Notes: generated by a model not told the origin, from the sequence alone. A DNA stretch of 64,000 nt from Oxyruncus cristatus (GCA_013399855.1 VXAY01005013.1:60313-124312); one strand, 5' to 3'. Positions 9,801 to 24,800 are shown, numbered from the stretch's first letter. Program-made: numbers and translations.

Positions 9801-12800
9801 TTACACTCCTGGTTTTTATTCCCCCCCAGGCCTGGGAAGCAAGAGCTACTTTAGCCCCCCTGCAATGCTCCATCCCTGGAGCACAAAGGCTCCAGGCTTT
9901 CCTGGCAGCAGGGCCAGGGCTCCTTGCTTGCCATAAATCAAGGATATCGCAGCCTCCCGCCAACCCTCTCTGTCTGAATGGGCTGAGCAGGGCTGGCCTC
10001 TCCCCCGGTTACTTTCTTCCTGGGAACAGAGGTGGCAGAGAACAGAAATCCCTGGCTGCTCTCCCCCCTGGCACCTTGCTGCTCCTGGAGCACCTGAAGC
10101 CACAGCAGCAAGTGGGAAGAGCCTTGGGGGGAGGCGGCTCGGGAAACCAGCAGCTCCCAGGAATGAACTGGGAAACTCAAAATCCCTTGTAGGGGTCAAT
10201 TCAACAGGTTCAGACATTGTTTCCTGCACCAAGTCTCCCTGTGTTTAACCTTCTGCTTAAGCCTCCGCGCTTGTCTTTGTACAGCAACTCGCTCGACATC
10301 AGCACGTTCGGCCTGCTTCCCAAATCCCAAATCCCAAACCCTCCGGGAACACGGCAAAAGGACTGACCCTCGGCGCTGGCAGGTTAGAGATTCTCATAAA
10401 CCACCCGAGGTGGAACAAAGAGAGGGCAATGAGCAGTGACAGACCTGCAGCAGCCCTTCAGAAAATAGTCCTGTCCACATCGGATTTAATCAGGGTGTGG
10501 GAGCAGCAACTCCCACGGACCGAGCAATATTGAAGTTTGCATTATAAACAAACCTTGCCTTGCGATATTCCACACGGATGAGGCACAGGATAAGGGAGCC
10601 AGACTTAGTTCAGTGGGGATCAAAATGGTTGCCATGGAAAGTGACTGCGGAGAGCTCAATAAACTCTCCCAAAGCCCACATTTTCAATGGTGAACATTTG
10701 CAAATAAAACCACGGGAAAAAAATGCGTGCCTCAGAGCAGAAACATCTCTGACATGCTCTCCCACTCCTCCAAAAACATAAATAAATATCATTATTCATA
10801 GCTGCCACAGGTACCCTGAGTTTATTGAGTCCCCCCACTGAAGGACACACAAGCCATCAATGAAGGAACGCATGTAAAACATCCCTGATTATCAAACCAT
10901 GTCACATTCCTTCTATTCGATGGCACTTATTGGACTGCAGATTCCATAATCCTTCCCTGAGTCCCTTCTGCATTTAATTCAGTTCAGCCTTAAGTAGTTA
11001 AAGAAACTGTTTTCAGTGGCAACTAATAACTACTGACCTACAGTGACACTGCCCTACAATGGGCTTGTCAGCCCTGAAAAACTTGTACCAAAGAAGCTGA
11101 TTAGGACTTCAAGAGGTTTGTAGCAAGAATCAATGGCTGGTCTGTACTAATGCTGCGGCTGCAGCACAGAAATGATAAAAGTGGAACACCATTAGTTATG
11201 CCTCATTAAGCTCCACAGCCCTCCTAAAAAGAAATTTGTTTAGCCTGTCCAAAATCTAATGCAGTTTTAAGCTCTCTGTGTTCAATTTCATAGTATCTCA
11301 AAAGCTTCAATAAGATAAAGGCCAAAGAACCAAGAACGGTACCAAAGCACCAACAGTAAAGTTAATTTTGAAGCCCGAGTTTTAATGCAAAGTGTTTTTG
11401 CCTTTTTTTTTTTTTTTTTTTTTTTAATTCAAACCACTCGAGCCTTTTAAAGGCCGAACACCACGTAGCCCGCTCTCAAAACATAAACAAATCACGGAGG
11501 ACATTCATTAACCTAAAGAACCTGCTGTACAGTCTGACTTCAACAAATTCAAACGTTCAAAACAAAGAAGGTAAAACCCAACGGCTGGGAAGGCCGGCAG
11601 GGCCCAGGTGTCCCAGAGCCGCCACCCCTCCTGCCTTACCTCTGCGGGGTCTGCTGAAACAAGGGCGTGGGGCCTCGCCAGGACTCCTGCGGCCGCAGAT
11701 CTGGAGGGCGAAACAAGAGGGTGAAATGAGAAGGAGCGAGTGCGTAACCCAAGAGCTCTGCTCCGTCCTCCCGGCGGCGCTTTCAAGGAGCCGAACAGAA
11801 AAGCTCAGACTGGACGTGCCACAAACGCGCTCCGAGCCATCAGCTCCTGCTGCCCGTTTGGACAGAGCCCTGCTGGGAACCGACCAAAGGCAACCTTTTT
11901 GGGTTCAGTACGTCCAACAACCGTTCAGGTGCTAAGAATGAACTGTAACTGCCAGGGCTACTCTGGTTAGCGCTTGGACTCTTCACAGGTGTCTCCTATT
12001 GGATTTTTAAAGATGCATCACCTTGTCTGTTACCCTAACAATTTAATCTTCCAAGTACATTCATCACTCCATAAAAAAATACAGGCACACACCCCCTTGC
12101 TGTATCATCACCACCACAACACACCATGTTTGTGAGCCACAAACATGTAACAGTCAAAGTATTTGGGGGTTTGGCCGGTTTGGGAAATTGGCCAGTTTCC
12201 CTTTGATGGGGCTAAGTTATTCCATAAAGGAAACTACAAGAATGAGCAGAGCATGGAATAAAGTGAACAGTCCCACTTTATTCATGTTCAAATCAAGTTA
12301 TATTTAGGATAAAAAACATAAAGAATTCAATAATATAAAATAGAAATATATTATCATTAAAGATAGTAAAAGTGCATTTAGGAGTTAGCTTAGTCGATGA
12401 TCATATAGCAATAAAAACCTACTAATGACCTCTGAGAGAATGGAATCAGACTGAACTAAGCCTTTTTGGGTAAAAACTTGGCCAGAGCCCTAGCAGCGCA
12501 GCACAGGAGACCACCCACTTCTCCATTGTCTCCTCCACCCAACCCAGCTCTTTACAAAGCCGAGGCAGGACCAACACTGCTCTGACAGGACCCGCAATTA
12601 AACGGTTGTTGTCCTTCTAAATAACCTGGTCAGTAAACAGGATAAAAGCAGCAGCTCCTCAATGGCGCCCGGGCAGCCCCGGCACTCAGAGCGGGCGTCA
12701 ATCAAAGGCTCCAGCTCCACTGACACCTTTGATGGCTTTCAATGGGCTTCGAGTGTGACCTAATTCCAACAGCTGCTTCCAGCAGCTGGATAACGGCCGC

Positions 12801-15800
12801 GCCGGGACACGGACAGCCTGGTACACTGCCAAGGGCTGAGGACACGGAAGCCTGGCGAGAGTTCGAAAGGCAAGGAGGGAAAAACGAAATGAATAGAATC
12901 TGTGTCTCTCCCCCAGCTCTGGCTGGGTCGTCTGTCCCAGGCAGGAACCCCTCCGTGTGCAGGGTGGGCTGTGGGCAGCCCCCAGCAAAGAGAAGGCTGG
13001 AAAAACCCCCATCCCCAGCAGCTCCACTCTTCCTGCTGGAGCAAAGGCAGTCCAGCCCACCATCCTTTATTTATACCCCAGACAGAGTCATTTATGAAAC
13101 ATTACATCTGTGCACACAACTGCATCAGACAACACGCAAACCTCTCTCTGCACACACCCCCAGACACACACACGGTTACCAACCGATGCTCTCAGCAGGC
13201 ACAACTGGCCATTTTCCACCCGGCTTCCAATCAAACCAGTCTAAAGCGTGCCCAGGACTGAAGATGGGTGTGTGGCACTTCCCTCCTGATCAGCCTGTGA
13301 CTCAAAAGGGCCTTTCCAAGCCCAAACAGGCTGTCCCCACACAACGCCGTGTTTGCTTTGGAATACAAGGGGAGGGCAACACAAGAGAACCCACAGTGCT
13401 GCTCTGGGGGAGATGAGCAGTTAACACACAGTGTTCAACTGGAGCTTTAAAAAAAGAAAGCACAAAGATAAAATTGCTAAAAAAACCCCACAACATTTAA
13501 AGTTTGGGACAGCCCAAGAGCGTCACTATTTTCAATCACAAATACCCTCAGGTGACTCTGTTTCTGATAATTTCAAAGTTTCACAGGCAGTAGGACCCCA
13601 GAAACACAGCAGAGCTGAGCTCTGCTCAGGATGCTTCCAGAGCCTTCCTTTCCGTGTCAACAAGGACCCAGCTCTCCTGCTGTAACCACACCTCTTTGCA
13701 GCTCTAGGGAACAGTTTAAGAAAGAGTTTAATGAAATCATCATAAAAACATTTAAATCCACCTTATTACTATTCATTTGTATGGCTGGCAGAACAATCTT
13801 TGAGGGAAAGAGCATGGAGCAGTGAATGGCACTTCACAAAGATACCAAATGGGAGAAGAAATGACAATTAATATTTTCTTTAGGCTGCAAAACTTAGGCA
13901 TTTCCTGAGCTATAAGGCCAAAGAGACTGCCTTCTCTAGTAGCTCCTCAAGTAACAATTTATCTGATCAGGGTGGCAATCAAAGACAAGATTTTGTGTTT
14001 ACTGATTGCACTAATCAAAATCACTTTTCAAATGCAGCTAATTGACAAGTTTACTGACTGCAATGGAAGCCATAAATCAGACGTGCTGCGCTGCAGAAAC
14101 CAAAGCTGCCATTCCCAGAGCGCTGCCACACCGCACTTGACTCCCCAAGTTATCAGCACAGACAATTATTCATCAACTGAAAATTGGCACATCCAAGGGA
14201 AATCAGGGAGCACCGGCAAGGAACACCCCCAGCCGGCTCTCGAGGGAGAGATGGCACTTGGCTTGACCGCGTCGCCCTTCCGGGGGCTGATTTTACCGCA
14301 GCCTACACAGAGACATCGCACATCACACGAAAAGTTGCTCTGCGCTGACCCCACAAAATGTGGGAATTTTAACCACGCCAGTTTCTCAGGAATCTGTGGG
14401 TTCCAGACACTTCCCAGTTGTGCCACACCAGGCAGTGGTTCTCTGACAGCGACACAGCTGACGAACAGCGCTGGGGTACGGCCCATTCACAAACACGTCC
14501 TTCACTGTGAACACCCAAAAGGCTGATCCCAGCAGGAATTCCGGGCTATGGCACCTGGAGGTGGTCTCTAACAAGGGTTTAAGGAACTCTGCCTCTACTT
14601 GGTAGAAGAGCAGTGGAGACCCACATGGTTCACTCGTCAGGTGGGCTGAGGCCTGACCCACCAGCCAGGCTCCGGGGTGTGCTTTGGGAAGTCCATCTAG
14701 GGAGCAAGAGCATCCCTCACGCTGTTTGCAACCATCCTACTGATGGACAGGAGCTGCCCTCATACCTCTGTCAGATAAGGAGGCACCGAAAGAAGGACCA
14801 TCTCCAAACACGCAGTCAAGCGCTGCCGTAATCAGTTGTCGAGACTTCACGCCCAGTCAGTGTAAATTAGAAGTTAATTAGAGTTTAAGACTAATCTCCT
14901 AGGACAGCCCGGTGTTGTTAGAAGAGGAGGAGAAACACAATCCAGTTAAGTGCCAAGGAACACATTTGCAGCGTGCTGTGCTGAGGTCTCCCACGAAAAC
15001 AGAGTGCCAGGGACTGGCCCCGGACAGCAGCGGCTGGACAAGAGCTCCGTAAGTACCTCCTTGGCAGGATCAGCTCCATGGACAGGAGACAGAGAGAGCA
15101 GCTTTCCCACAGAGTGCCAAGACTTGACAGGAACAGCAGTACAGGGACTGCTGGGCTCCTGAAAACTTTCTCCCCAAGGCCACACAAACTTTCTGATTTT
15201 GGAGATGAATGTGAAAAGGTGATGCCTGACTGGTGATTCTGCCTTCTCATATTTCTCATTTGTTAAAAAAAAAAAAAAAAAAAGAAAAAAGAAAAAAGAA
15301 AAAAAGGGGTTTTCTTTAACCCAAGTTAATACCTTCAGGCTCCCATTCAATCCATCTCTCTACTTAAACCAATCTGGTTCCTCGCACAAGAAATCAGCAC
15401 TCACCACTCAACTTCCTTCCTCTGCACTGGGACTGGACACTGAGTTGCAGCCAGTGGCCACTGATGTTATTTATTCACTGTCTGATATGCAGCAAAGATG
15501 CCAGTGAGATACAAAGAGGGTGACAGCTTCACTGGGCAGCAACTACTCTAGATGGGACAAAACTCTGGAGCTCAAACTTTGTCTGTGTCAGCTCTTCAGA
15601 AGTCCAACAGCTGCAGAATTCAATACTGCAGGATTTCACACCTGCTCAGGCAGTCGAACCAAGTGTCCTCCTGTCTCAGTCCCAGCCGAGCACAGGTGAA
15701 GAGACAGAACTCTTGACCAGCACCCTTTCTCGAGAGCACAAGCAGTTCCTTCCCAGGGTGAAGAACTCCATTTTGGGTCACACAGGATTTACTGGTGATG

Positions 15801-18800
15801 CTGGTGCTGCTGAGATTCCAGCACAGACAGAGTGTGCTCCAAGCAACAGACACCAGCACCCCTCGGTGGGGGGAGGTTTTTACAGTGCTACTTTTCCCGT
15901 GCCATTTGAATCCCGAGCGCAGTATGCCAGCTGGGATCCCACTTGCAGGCACTCGGTGACATCCCAGCACATTTCCCTACAGCAATTCCCCACAGCAGGA
16001 GCAACAGAGGGGAGCAACACGAGGTTAACGAAGGCAGATGCCCGGACCCCCTTATTACTTGCGATGGTGCCGCAGAGCGACCCAAACCCGCCGTATTTTC
16101 CAAACTCTGAAACGCAGGAAGCACTTACTTGACAACAACTTGGGGATCTGCTGCTGCCCGCCCAGCAGGGGCCTGGCGTAGGGGCTGCCGTAAGCTCCGA
16201 GCGGCACGGCGTTGGGATACATCCCCGGCATCCCTCTGTCCCGCAGCACCGTGTGGCTGTTCCGTGCACCGGGAGGAAAGGAGAAAGATCAGGGCGTCTC
16301 GATGACTTCCATCTCGCAGCACAGCTGCCACCCGGCCCACGCAAAGCCCCAGCCCTCTCCAGTGTGCCAGCACAGCACCAGGATGCGCTCATGGATCGGG
16401 GCCCAGGCACATCCCAGCACGCGCGCGTGCCTCGGGAGCGGCTCCCAGGGAAGGGCTCAAGTTTTCAACAACACAGCTGTACTTGTCTTTGTAACTGTGA
16501 CAAGGAAGGACAGAAGAGGCTTCACAAGTCTGGCCCCAGAACAACTCTGCTTCCCAGCACATGAGTGCAGGGAAAGGTGGTGCCTTTTCTCCTTCCCGCT
16601 CCCTAAGACAACAAGGGTATTTTCTCTTCCTAAAGAGACACTTCAGACTTCAATTTGATTTGCTAGTATTATGTTCTCCTTTAAAACATTCTCTTCTCTG
16701 GCTCTGACAAATGTATGGCTCCTTGGACTCGCCAGTATGGAAAGCCATTTAACCTAACTTTAGTTTGTATGTGATATAAACCCCAGCTTGTTCTCCTGTT
16801 CTCACACTACACTGCAGCACCTGAGACAGTTACTTGGAATTCTGGAGAACTAACAAAAACTGACTGTGGCAGTGCCTGGCAAAGGGACAATCAAACAGAT
16901 TGTACGCTGCAGCACCAGGGTTTTTACAGCTTTGTCATTTCTAAAAGCATAAAAGACACTCCTGTCTTCATTAACACTCTTAATTATCACTTGTGTGCAA
17001 TATTCTCATTCTACCTTCTGTACTTTAGGCAAGTATCCACCAAATAAGTTTAAAAAAAACCCCACAAAACAGCAGGGAAGTGAGTTAGAAATACTTAGGA
17101 GGAAAAGAAAAAAACAAAAAACAAAAAACAAGAAGCAAGCAAGGCATCACTGCAAAATCACCGCAACGTTCCGTTTTCAGAATATGGGACGCCAAAGTTT
17201 GGAACAGCAACACCTGATCTCCCCTTTGCCCCCCTTTGCTTGTTTTTAGTTTAAGCAGCAGAACAGAAGGGCAGCCAGTCACCCCAGCAGGCTCACCCCA
17301 AGGTTCTGAAGGCCGACTGGTCCAAGTGCACCGGCTTCCTGTCTCGGTTGAAGCCGAGCTGTGGCCTCCAAGGCCTGCCATCGTTGTTGGTTTTTTCCCA
17401 GTCTCCCGGCTTCAGAACCGGAGCAGGTTTCCTTTTGTAATAAAAAGAGTGCCACAAATATTTATCAGAGCGAGTACTCGGATGAATAAATCAGAATAGG
17501 ACTGCCCGAAAGGTGAGAGCTGACACTTACTTTGCCCCAGGTAACACTGTAGCCTTGAAAACAAAGTCCTCAGCAAACTGTGGATCTTTGAACGAGATGC
17601 TAGAAGAAAATATCTGAGGATTAGGTTCACTTCATAATGAAGACAAAGTGAAAAGCAATCACTGCTTTACTAACAGTGATGTACACAACAGGAAAGAGTC
17701 AAGAACCCCCGACTTAAACTGCAGAGGGAATTTCTTGCACGTGGAGATGCTGATTATGCTGGACTTGGATATCTCCATTACTTTCCAGAGGGTGACCTTT
17801 TTTTTTTCTCCCCTGTTCCAAAAAAGGAAGTTCCAGGTCTAGAAAGCAGTTAGCCCCATGTATGGGAAGGAAAGGCTCTTCTGCAGACCCTCAAGTAGCC
17901 AAAGCACTGACTGTGCCTGATGGAGCTCAAAGGCTGCCACAGGCAGAGCTCCAGGGGCACTTGGTCACAAGTGGGATTTCCCAGAGCAGGGATTTTTATC
18001 CTGAAAGGCAGCTCTGCAGTTCCAAGCAGCTCCCGTGGAGGGATACACCCCTATTTTCAGTGACATCTCACAGACCCTAAGCTTTGAGTTGTCTAGTACT
18101 AGACAAACTAAACAGTGATAGAGCAAAAACTGCCTGAAAGCTTCATTTCTACTGGTACAACTCATTACAGAGGATTGGGTTTGCAATTCCCATCTGCTGT
18201 AGTATCTGGCTCTCAGGTAGGTCCCACCAGGGACATGTTTGAAGCACAAGACACCGACCTGTTCTCTCAGTACCTACCACCTGACACAGAAGAATGCCTG
18301 GGGTGCCAAGAAAGCTAAAAGCAAATGGTTGAGTAGAATAATCTCACTCCTCCAGCTGAGATGTATCTGCTTTTCAACACCAAGAATGAATGAGACTCCA
18401 AGGAAAGAGAATAATGGCCCCTTGGAAAATTCAGCCTCAGTCACACAAGCTGAAGAGCAGAACCCTGACTGCTCATACCATCTCCAAAGACAGGAAGAAA
18501 AATCCTTGCGACAGAGAAATGGAGAGAAGTGCAAAACAACTCAAAGCCCCTGACAGTGGCAGATGAAAGGCCAAAACCTTCCTTTAACTCATTACTCACA
18601 GTAACTATATCCCCATTTAGAACATCCTTCCCACAGTATCCTGACAAGCCACAACTCAGCATTTCTTCCTGCCTGTTCTAGTTGAACCGACTTAGGCCCC
18701 TCTGAAGGAAAAAAAATTACACAGACAGATCACAAGTGATTTTCAGTGGCTCATGTATCTTACGTGGCTCAAGAAGTGACAAGTTACAGGCCCAAGCCTT

Positions 18801-21800
18801 GCAAATCCAACAACACAGCACCACAATAAAATGAGTTGGGATTGCTGGGTGTTGTACCCCATTGCATTAAACCCAGAGGTTACTGACCTGACTGCAGAAT
18901 TTTGTGTGAGATCCCGCAGCATCGGAACAGGAGACTCCACTACCCTGGACAAGAGAAAAAAACCTCTGTCAAAACATCAGGCAACACATTTCTCACCACC
19001 TGCTGTTCTTCCTCTGTTGCTCTGTCAACTAAGCCTGTGACACCTAACAGGGACTTGAAAATGAACTTGCTTACCCCCTAAACCCAGTACCTCTATAAGG
19101 ACTGGAATGACTGAATCCTTATTTCTCAATGCCAAGAGAGTTTTCTTCTTCCTATTCCTTCCCAGAACAGCTCTGACCCGCTCCTATTCCTCACAAGCCA
19201 TGACAAGAATGGAGAAACGCCTATTAGCGTGACCTGGGATACATTATCTGTGCAACAAAGTCAGTGTTGGTGCATTTAATGCAAACGAGCCACTGAACAC
19301 CTGCTTATGCCTCCGAGCACAGTTAGAGAAATGAAAGGTGAAGATTACACTGATCGTTTCTCTAACTAAATGCATTCTCTGGAAAACAGAAAATATGAGC
19401 ATTCTTCGTATGTGTTGCTGGGAACAGCCCAGAATTCAGTGCTACAGGACTAATGGACAAAGGCAAAATATATCTAAGATACCACTGTCTGGATTTTTCT
19501 CTAATGCGATGCAGATTAGCATATAAAAAGCAGAGTTTTGGGGTTTGTTAGACAATGTGCACTAAAGGGAAGTCACATCAGCCCACATTCATATTCATAC
19601 AAAAGCAGAGAGGCCAAACCAACACAACCTTACTGAACAAGGCCACTGAACACTATGACTTTGGTTACCCAGGCCTTGCTTACCTAATAAAACAATTACT
19701 AAATCCATAAAAAAATCAGCCTTCCACAGGTGAAAGGACAAACAAAACCAGATTCACCAGCAACTACACACATTAGGGCACTTTAAAGATTTCTGAGGCT
19801 GCTCTAAAAGCCAAGCTGTGAGGCTAAGAAAAGCAGGATGGTAGGACGAAAGTTTCACTTGGCTGGGATTTTCCACGTGCTGGAGGTGACACACACAACC
19901 CTCAGGCCAGGGGTGTTGAGCCTCAGAACTACACACACTGCCTTGTTGGGAGCTCTGAGTTTCTCCTTGTGGGCACACTGCAACACAGCTGTAACCGAAG
20001 GAAGGGTCCCTCAGCACCGAGAACCCAGCCCCGAGCCCGCACTCACTGATCCGGCAGGACGGCGTTGTCGTTCAGGGAGAGCTTCCCCTGGATCCCGTGG
20101 CACAGCTCCGGCGGGATATCCACGGGCTGTGGAGGACAGAGGTGTTCAGCTGAAGCACCTGATCAGACCTGCAACCTCACCATCTCCACAGGCCCTCGAG
20201 AACAAGCACAACCCACCTCTGTGCTTTTGGTCTTGTACTGCTCCACAATGAAGTCGCAGAGCGGGTGGTGCTTTCCAACAAAGAGAACGTCACCACCAAG
20301 GCTGTTCCTTCTGCCTGGAAAGATGCAGGGAACGGGATAAGAGTTCAGAGCGAAGCGGGAAGGAAGGAACACAGCAGACCTGCAACAGTGTCCCAGTGGC
20401 ACCTCTGCAACAGCCAAGTTTCATTGTGATTCAGGAGAAAGCTCTGAACGTTCCTTGAGCGTAGGCAAGACAGTGTCTGCCCAGAGCAGGATGGCTCTGC
20501 TCCCAAGGGTGGCTGGCAGACAGTACAACAACAGGAATCTTGTGTGCAGTGGGAGGAACGTTGAATTTAGTACAGAGTAACACTGCAGATCCAGACAGGC
20601 TGGCTAAAAAAAATCCCACCCAAAATCCCCCAGACCCCACACACCTCCCACGGTTCACCGACAAGAAAATGGAGAAGAGAACACCTCCCTTTGCCTCTAA
20701 AAGCTACAAAACCAAACCCATCAAGATCATTCTAATGACCAGCAGCACCCATGAAGAAGAGTCTGCCATAACTCAACCCAAACAAACACCTGTCACCCCT
20801 TGTTCATTTAGGGTGAGATGCCTAAGTGGCAACAAAATATCCCAATTCCTTAACACAATATCCCAATTCTTTAACACAATATCCCAATTCTTTAACACAA
20901 TATCCCAATTCTTACTCTCTTCAGGGGTGAGGTCAGGGTACACTTCCTCCAGGGCGGCTCTGAGGCGTCGCTCGTCAACAAAGGGCAATAACGCGACACC
21001 TGGCAACAGCAAAACAGCATTTTGTCACACTTATTGAAAAAACCCAAAGCAACCGCCAAAAAACAGGCTAGGATGGAAAACTCTCATAGATTTCCTCAGC
21101 CAAGAAAGGGTTTCCTTCCATTATTAAAAAAATCAAAAAGCCCTAGGGAATTTACTATGAAAATTCTTCAGATTTTCACTTCTGTCACTCTGATTATTGG
21201 TGGGAATCTGGACTAATTACTTCAGTTCTGGTTTTTATGTCCCTTGCCACGAACACCAGAGCTTTTCCTGGCCATGGTGACAGGAAAGGCTTCCCAATAA
21301 ACCAATACTGAGAGTTTCCTCTTTGTGCCTGCACCAGTTCAGTGGTTTGCCATCACTTTAAGGCACAACATTCACAGGGACTCTGAATTCCCAATTTAAA
21401 ATTTGGTCTGCCTGAAACACTTTTGCTTCAGAAGTCAGATCTTTATGTGGCTTCATTAAAACCAATGCTGTTGTCCTAGAACCGAAGGAAAGGACAATCC
21501 CAAACTTTACCTGCAGTGAAATGACACACAGTGTAACCAGCCACAGAATTTGGCAGACCTTGAAAATTAATATTCTCTAAAGAAAGAAAAAGCTGCATAA
21601 GTACCGTAGCTCTTTTTTCATTCTTTGTGTGCTTCCAAATATTTCTATATTCCCCAAAGCATTTTTGGCGCAGCACTAATGAGCCACTGATTGAGCAGAA
21701 CAAGATCCATTAATTAAATGCAAAGGAGACAAAAGACAATTACACAGTGAGGCTGACAAAAACAGAAGAATGATTAATCTAGTTCAGGAAAAATTAACAG

Positions 21801-24800
21801 ATCTGGAACGACTGCTGAAATTACTAATAATCGTTGTCAATCCAAAATCAGTTACTGAACTATAATTTGTTCTTCATAGTGATTTCTTTTCAAAAATACA
21901 CCTGCTGTAAAACACTTGTCCCCACATCAAGTAACACAAGTTACCTGTGTGACTTAGTGCAGCGTTTTCTCACTAAGGTAATTTCCCAATTCCTATCCTA
22001 TTTTTACAGATTCTTAAAGAAAGGAATAAAAAAGTTGAAATTTCACCTTGCCAAGCGTATTTCTTCCCATTTAAATCAATAGCAAAATCTTCAGGGTAGA
22101 AGTCAATGATGCTTGATTCCTGTCATCGAGAAAATAAAAGCGACCCTCAAAGCCAATTCTGAACATGGGTTCAGAATGTCACATGGTACCAAACACAGCG
22201 CTAGGGGGGATGCTGAGGTCTCTGACTAATAAAAACATCTTTTAATAAATGCCATTTAAGCATCAAGTGTGGTTGGGCACTTCCGTTACTTAGAGATTCC
22301 AAACAGGAAATTAAGCAGGAAAGAAAAACTGCAGGTAATCTGCTGGGTTAAGCTTTGCAAGGAACCAAACAATCTGAAGTGGAAGAGAGCCAGGAAACAA
22401 GCTCTCACTGAAACCTCTGGATTCCAAGAAATTGCCTTTAAGGATTTTTTTTGAAGAATCCTTGCAACCTACTGCAAACCTCCTGGTCCCCAGCATTTTT
22501 GTTCCTGAAGCAAGAAGCAGCAGCGGGTCATGTTCACACCAGCGCAAGATGACCCGGCCTTACAGGGTGGATGCAACAAGGATTCTCACCGGATCTGTCA
22601 TGAGCTTCCTCCACGTTGGCGGCAGGAAGTTCCCACTTGCAGCTGGAAATACTCCCATAAGTTGTTCAAGGGGCTTAAACTGTTGAAATCAGACAGAGCA
22701 GGCGTGGGACACTTCTAATGAGGTGTTAAATCACAAATGATTAAATCAATAAACAAATCAAGGAGCCTTACCGGCTTGGAGCCTTTCTCAAAGTCTGAAG
22801 GCATGTCTGCAATGCCCTCGAAGTCAGAAGCAAAGGGGGCATAGTGAAAAGGGTAATACCAGTTCCAGGACGCACAGCCCTAGGGTAGAGAAGCAAGACA
22901 AACAAAATCAGACACATCAGAAAAATTAACGAAATTTAAAATCACGCAGCCCGGTCACCGGAGACGAAAACAAACGGCAGCAAGAGGCGTTTTTCTGCAC
23001 TCCTGTTTTGCAAAGCCAAATCCCACTGCTGACTTGGGAAGGTGTGGGACCAGAGACCCCCAGTGCGCCCTTCGAGGTGCGAAAACGCGAACCACACTCG
23101 CTGCAGGTTGAAAAGCACTCTGGCTTCAGCTGTTACTTTTCTCTTCAGTCCCGGCACTAATACACACTTGGAGCAGCACTTTGCTCTTTCCCTCTCATTC
23201 TTCTGGCTTGAACACTGGGGAATGTAAAGTGCGTCCTCAAAAGGGAGAAAATAAACTCAAAACGCACCAGAACACCCTGCACTTCGTAAAGGAAACGTGG
23301 CTCCAGGAGGTCCAAGTCAAGTTTTCACCTCCTCAGCTATTTTTCTTAGCAGCACCACTTGAAACAAAAGCCCACTACTGTTTTTGACTTCCAGTTCTGA
23401 ACAAGTAAATGTCAACAAGGCTCCTCCAGTGATATTTTTGGTACAAAATTACAGCGACTATAATTATTCAATGCAATCCTTCAGATGGTTTCAGAAGGTT
23501 TCAAAAGCCAGGTGGATTGCTTTCTTTCTTTTCCTTCTTTTTTTTCCCTCTCCAAACAGATGTTCCCACTAGTGGAACATGCCCTGCATTATTAGCTTTT
23601 TGTAAGAATAGAAAGGCAGGTAACACGTTCTGTCACAAGTTCCATGGACAGCTAACAGTAGTTACTGAATCAATTTTTAATACGGTACAAAGGAAAAATA
23701 AACCAAACTATTCTGAAGTTCCCCCGGCCTCCAACAACTTCCTAACCTAATTTCCATGTGAGCGGGCAGCGCTTTGCCAGCTGCTCCATCCCAAATGCAA
23801 CAGACTGGAATGGTTTTTATACTACTGTATCACTGAAGGTGAGACAGTTTTCCAGCAAGGACATTTCTACAGCTCACCTGAAGAGTCATTTATACCCCTG
23901 CAGACAGATGGGCATGTATAGAGTTGTGGGATATGTCTTGCCATGGTTAACAAGAACATGGGTTGCCTTCAGTGTGTGCAGGACCACAGGAATTCCCATC
24001 TGTAAAGGTGACCAGGTGACAACTCTCCTCTGCAAAAGCAGGTCCCAGGTCCCACACACAAGTGATGTGGAGGGCTCAGCAAACCTTAAACTCCGTGATT
24101 TTCATCCACCACAACAAATGAGCCAGAGCCCAAACTCAACAAATGGATACAGTGGAAGGGAGGGGAACATGCTCCCATTTTGTTCCAAGGGGGAAGGATG
24201 AAAAAAGCCTGTTTTAAAGTGCACAGTGTTTTGCAGGTGTGTGAGGTGTTTGCCCCGCCTGTGCTCCCAGCTGGACAGGTGTGAGCTCCCAGCTGGACAC
24301 CTATAAAAAATGTGCAGTTCTATCTATATGGCACTGTGACAAAACTACCAGTTCCTGCGGAGGCAGATAAACTTCATCAGCTCCAGCACATTGTGCTCCC
24401 AGGTCACACAGCACATCCAACTTACTTTGCCTTCAGGGCACGGAGCTCGTTATTAACCATCAGTGCAACAAACCCCACAATGTCCCACTAATCTCTTGCC
24501 AATCTGACATCTCAATTATCAAAAGATTTAAATCGGATACAGATTACTTCAATCACAACACACTTCATAGAACATCATTACAATCCACCGAGGAGACTGA
24601 CAACTCTGTTCCTTTCCAATTCTTACTGGCATTTCACAGGCTTTGTCCTTTGTTCCCTCATTTAGTCACCTGCAATGTCGTTATTCGTGGCTTTGTACTG
24701 CAAAGGGAAAATGGCATCGGTCCTCACCACACCAACAAGAGTCTTTGCTGCACACGGGAAACAGAACCAGGGAATCACTGAGGTTGGAAAAGACCTCCAA

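Larger units (their letters stand above)
7293..11639 (-). other. XRN2 intron 28
   Basis: A 4.3-kb intron with no gene. It holds a 50-bp tandem duplication (8404-8502), a 23-base T-tract (11403-11425), and two compact AT-rich stretches with many transcription-factor-like motifs (about 7860-8190 and 10860-11400), listed separately as candidate enhancers. Confidence 0.7.
11701..16128 (-). other. XRN2 intron 27
   Basis: A 4.4-kb intron with no gene. It has an AT-rich block at 12240-12420, an A-rich (GAAAAAA)n tract at 15265-15305, and one enhancer-like stretch at about 13840-14100. Confidence 0.7.

Noticed and set aside
12240..12420. AT-rich block as a possible LTR or DNA transposon
   Set aside because: No terminal repeats, target-site duplication or known family motif could be found.
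20841..20913. Regular short repeats resembling a CRISPR array
   Set aside because: Units are directly adjacent without spacers, in a vertebrate intron; it is a minisatellite.
24263..24310. 22-bp direct repeat followed by CTATAAAAAA, a possible promoter
   Set aside because: It lies within an XRN2 intron with no downstream exon or start site that can be recognised.
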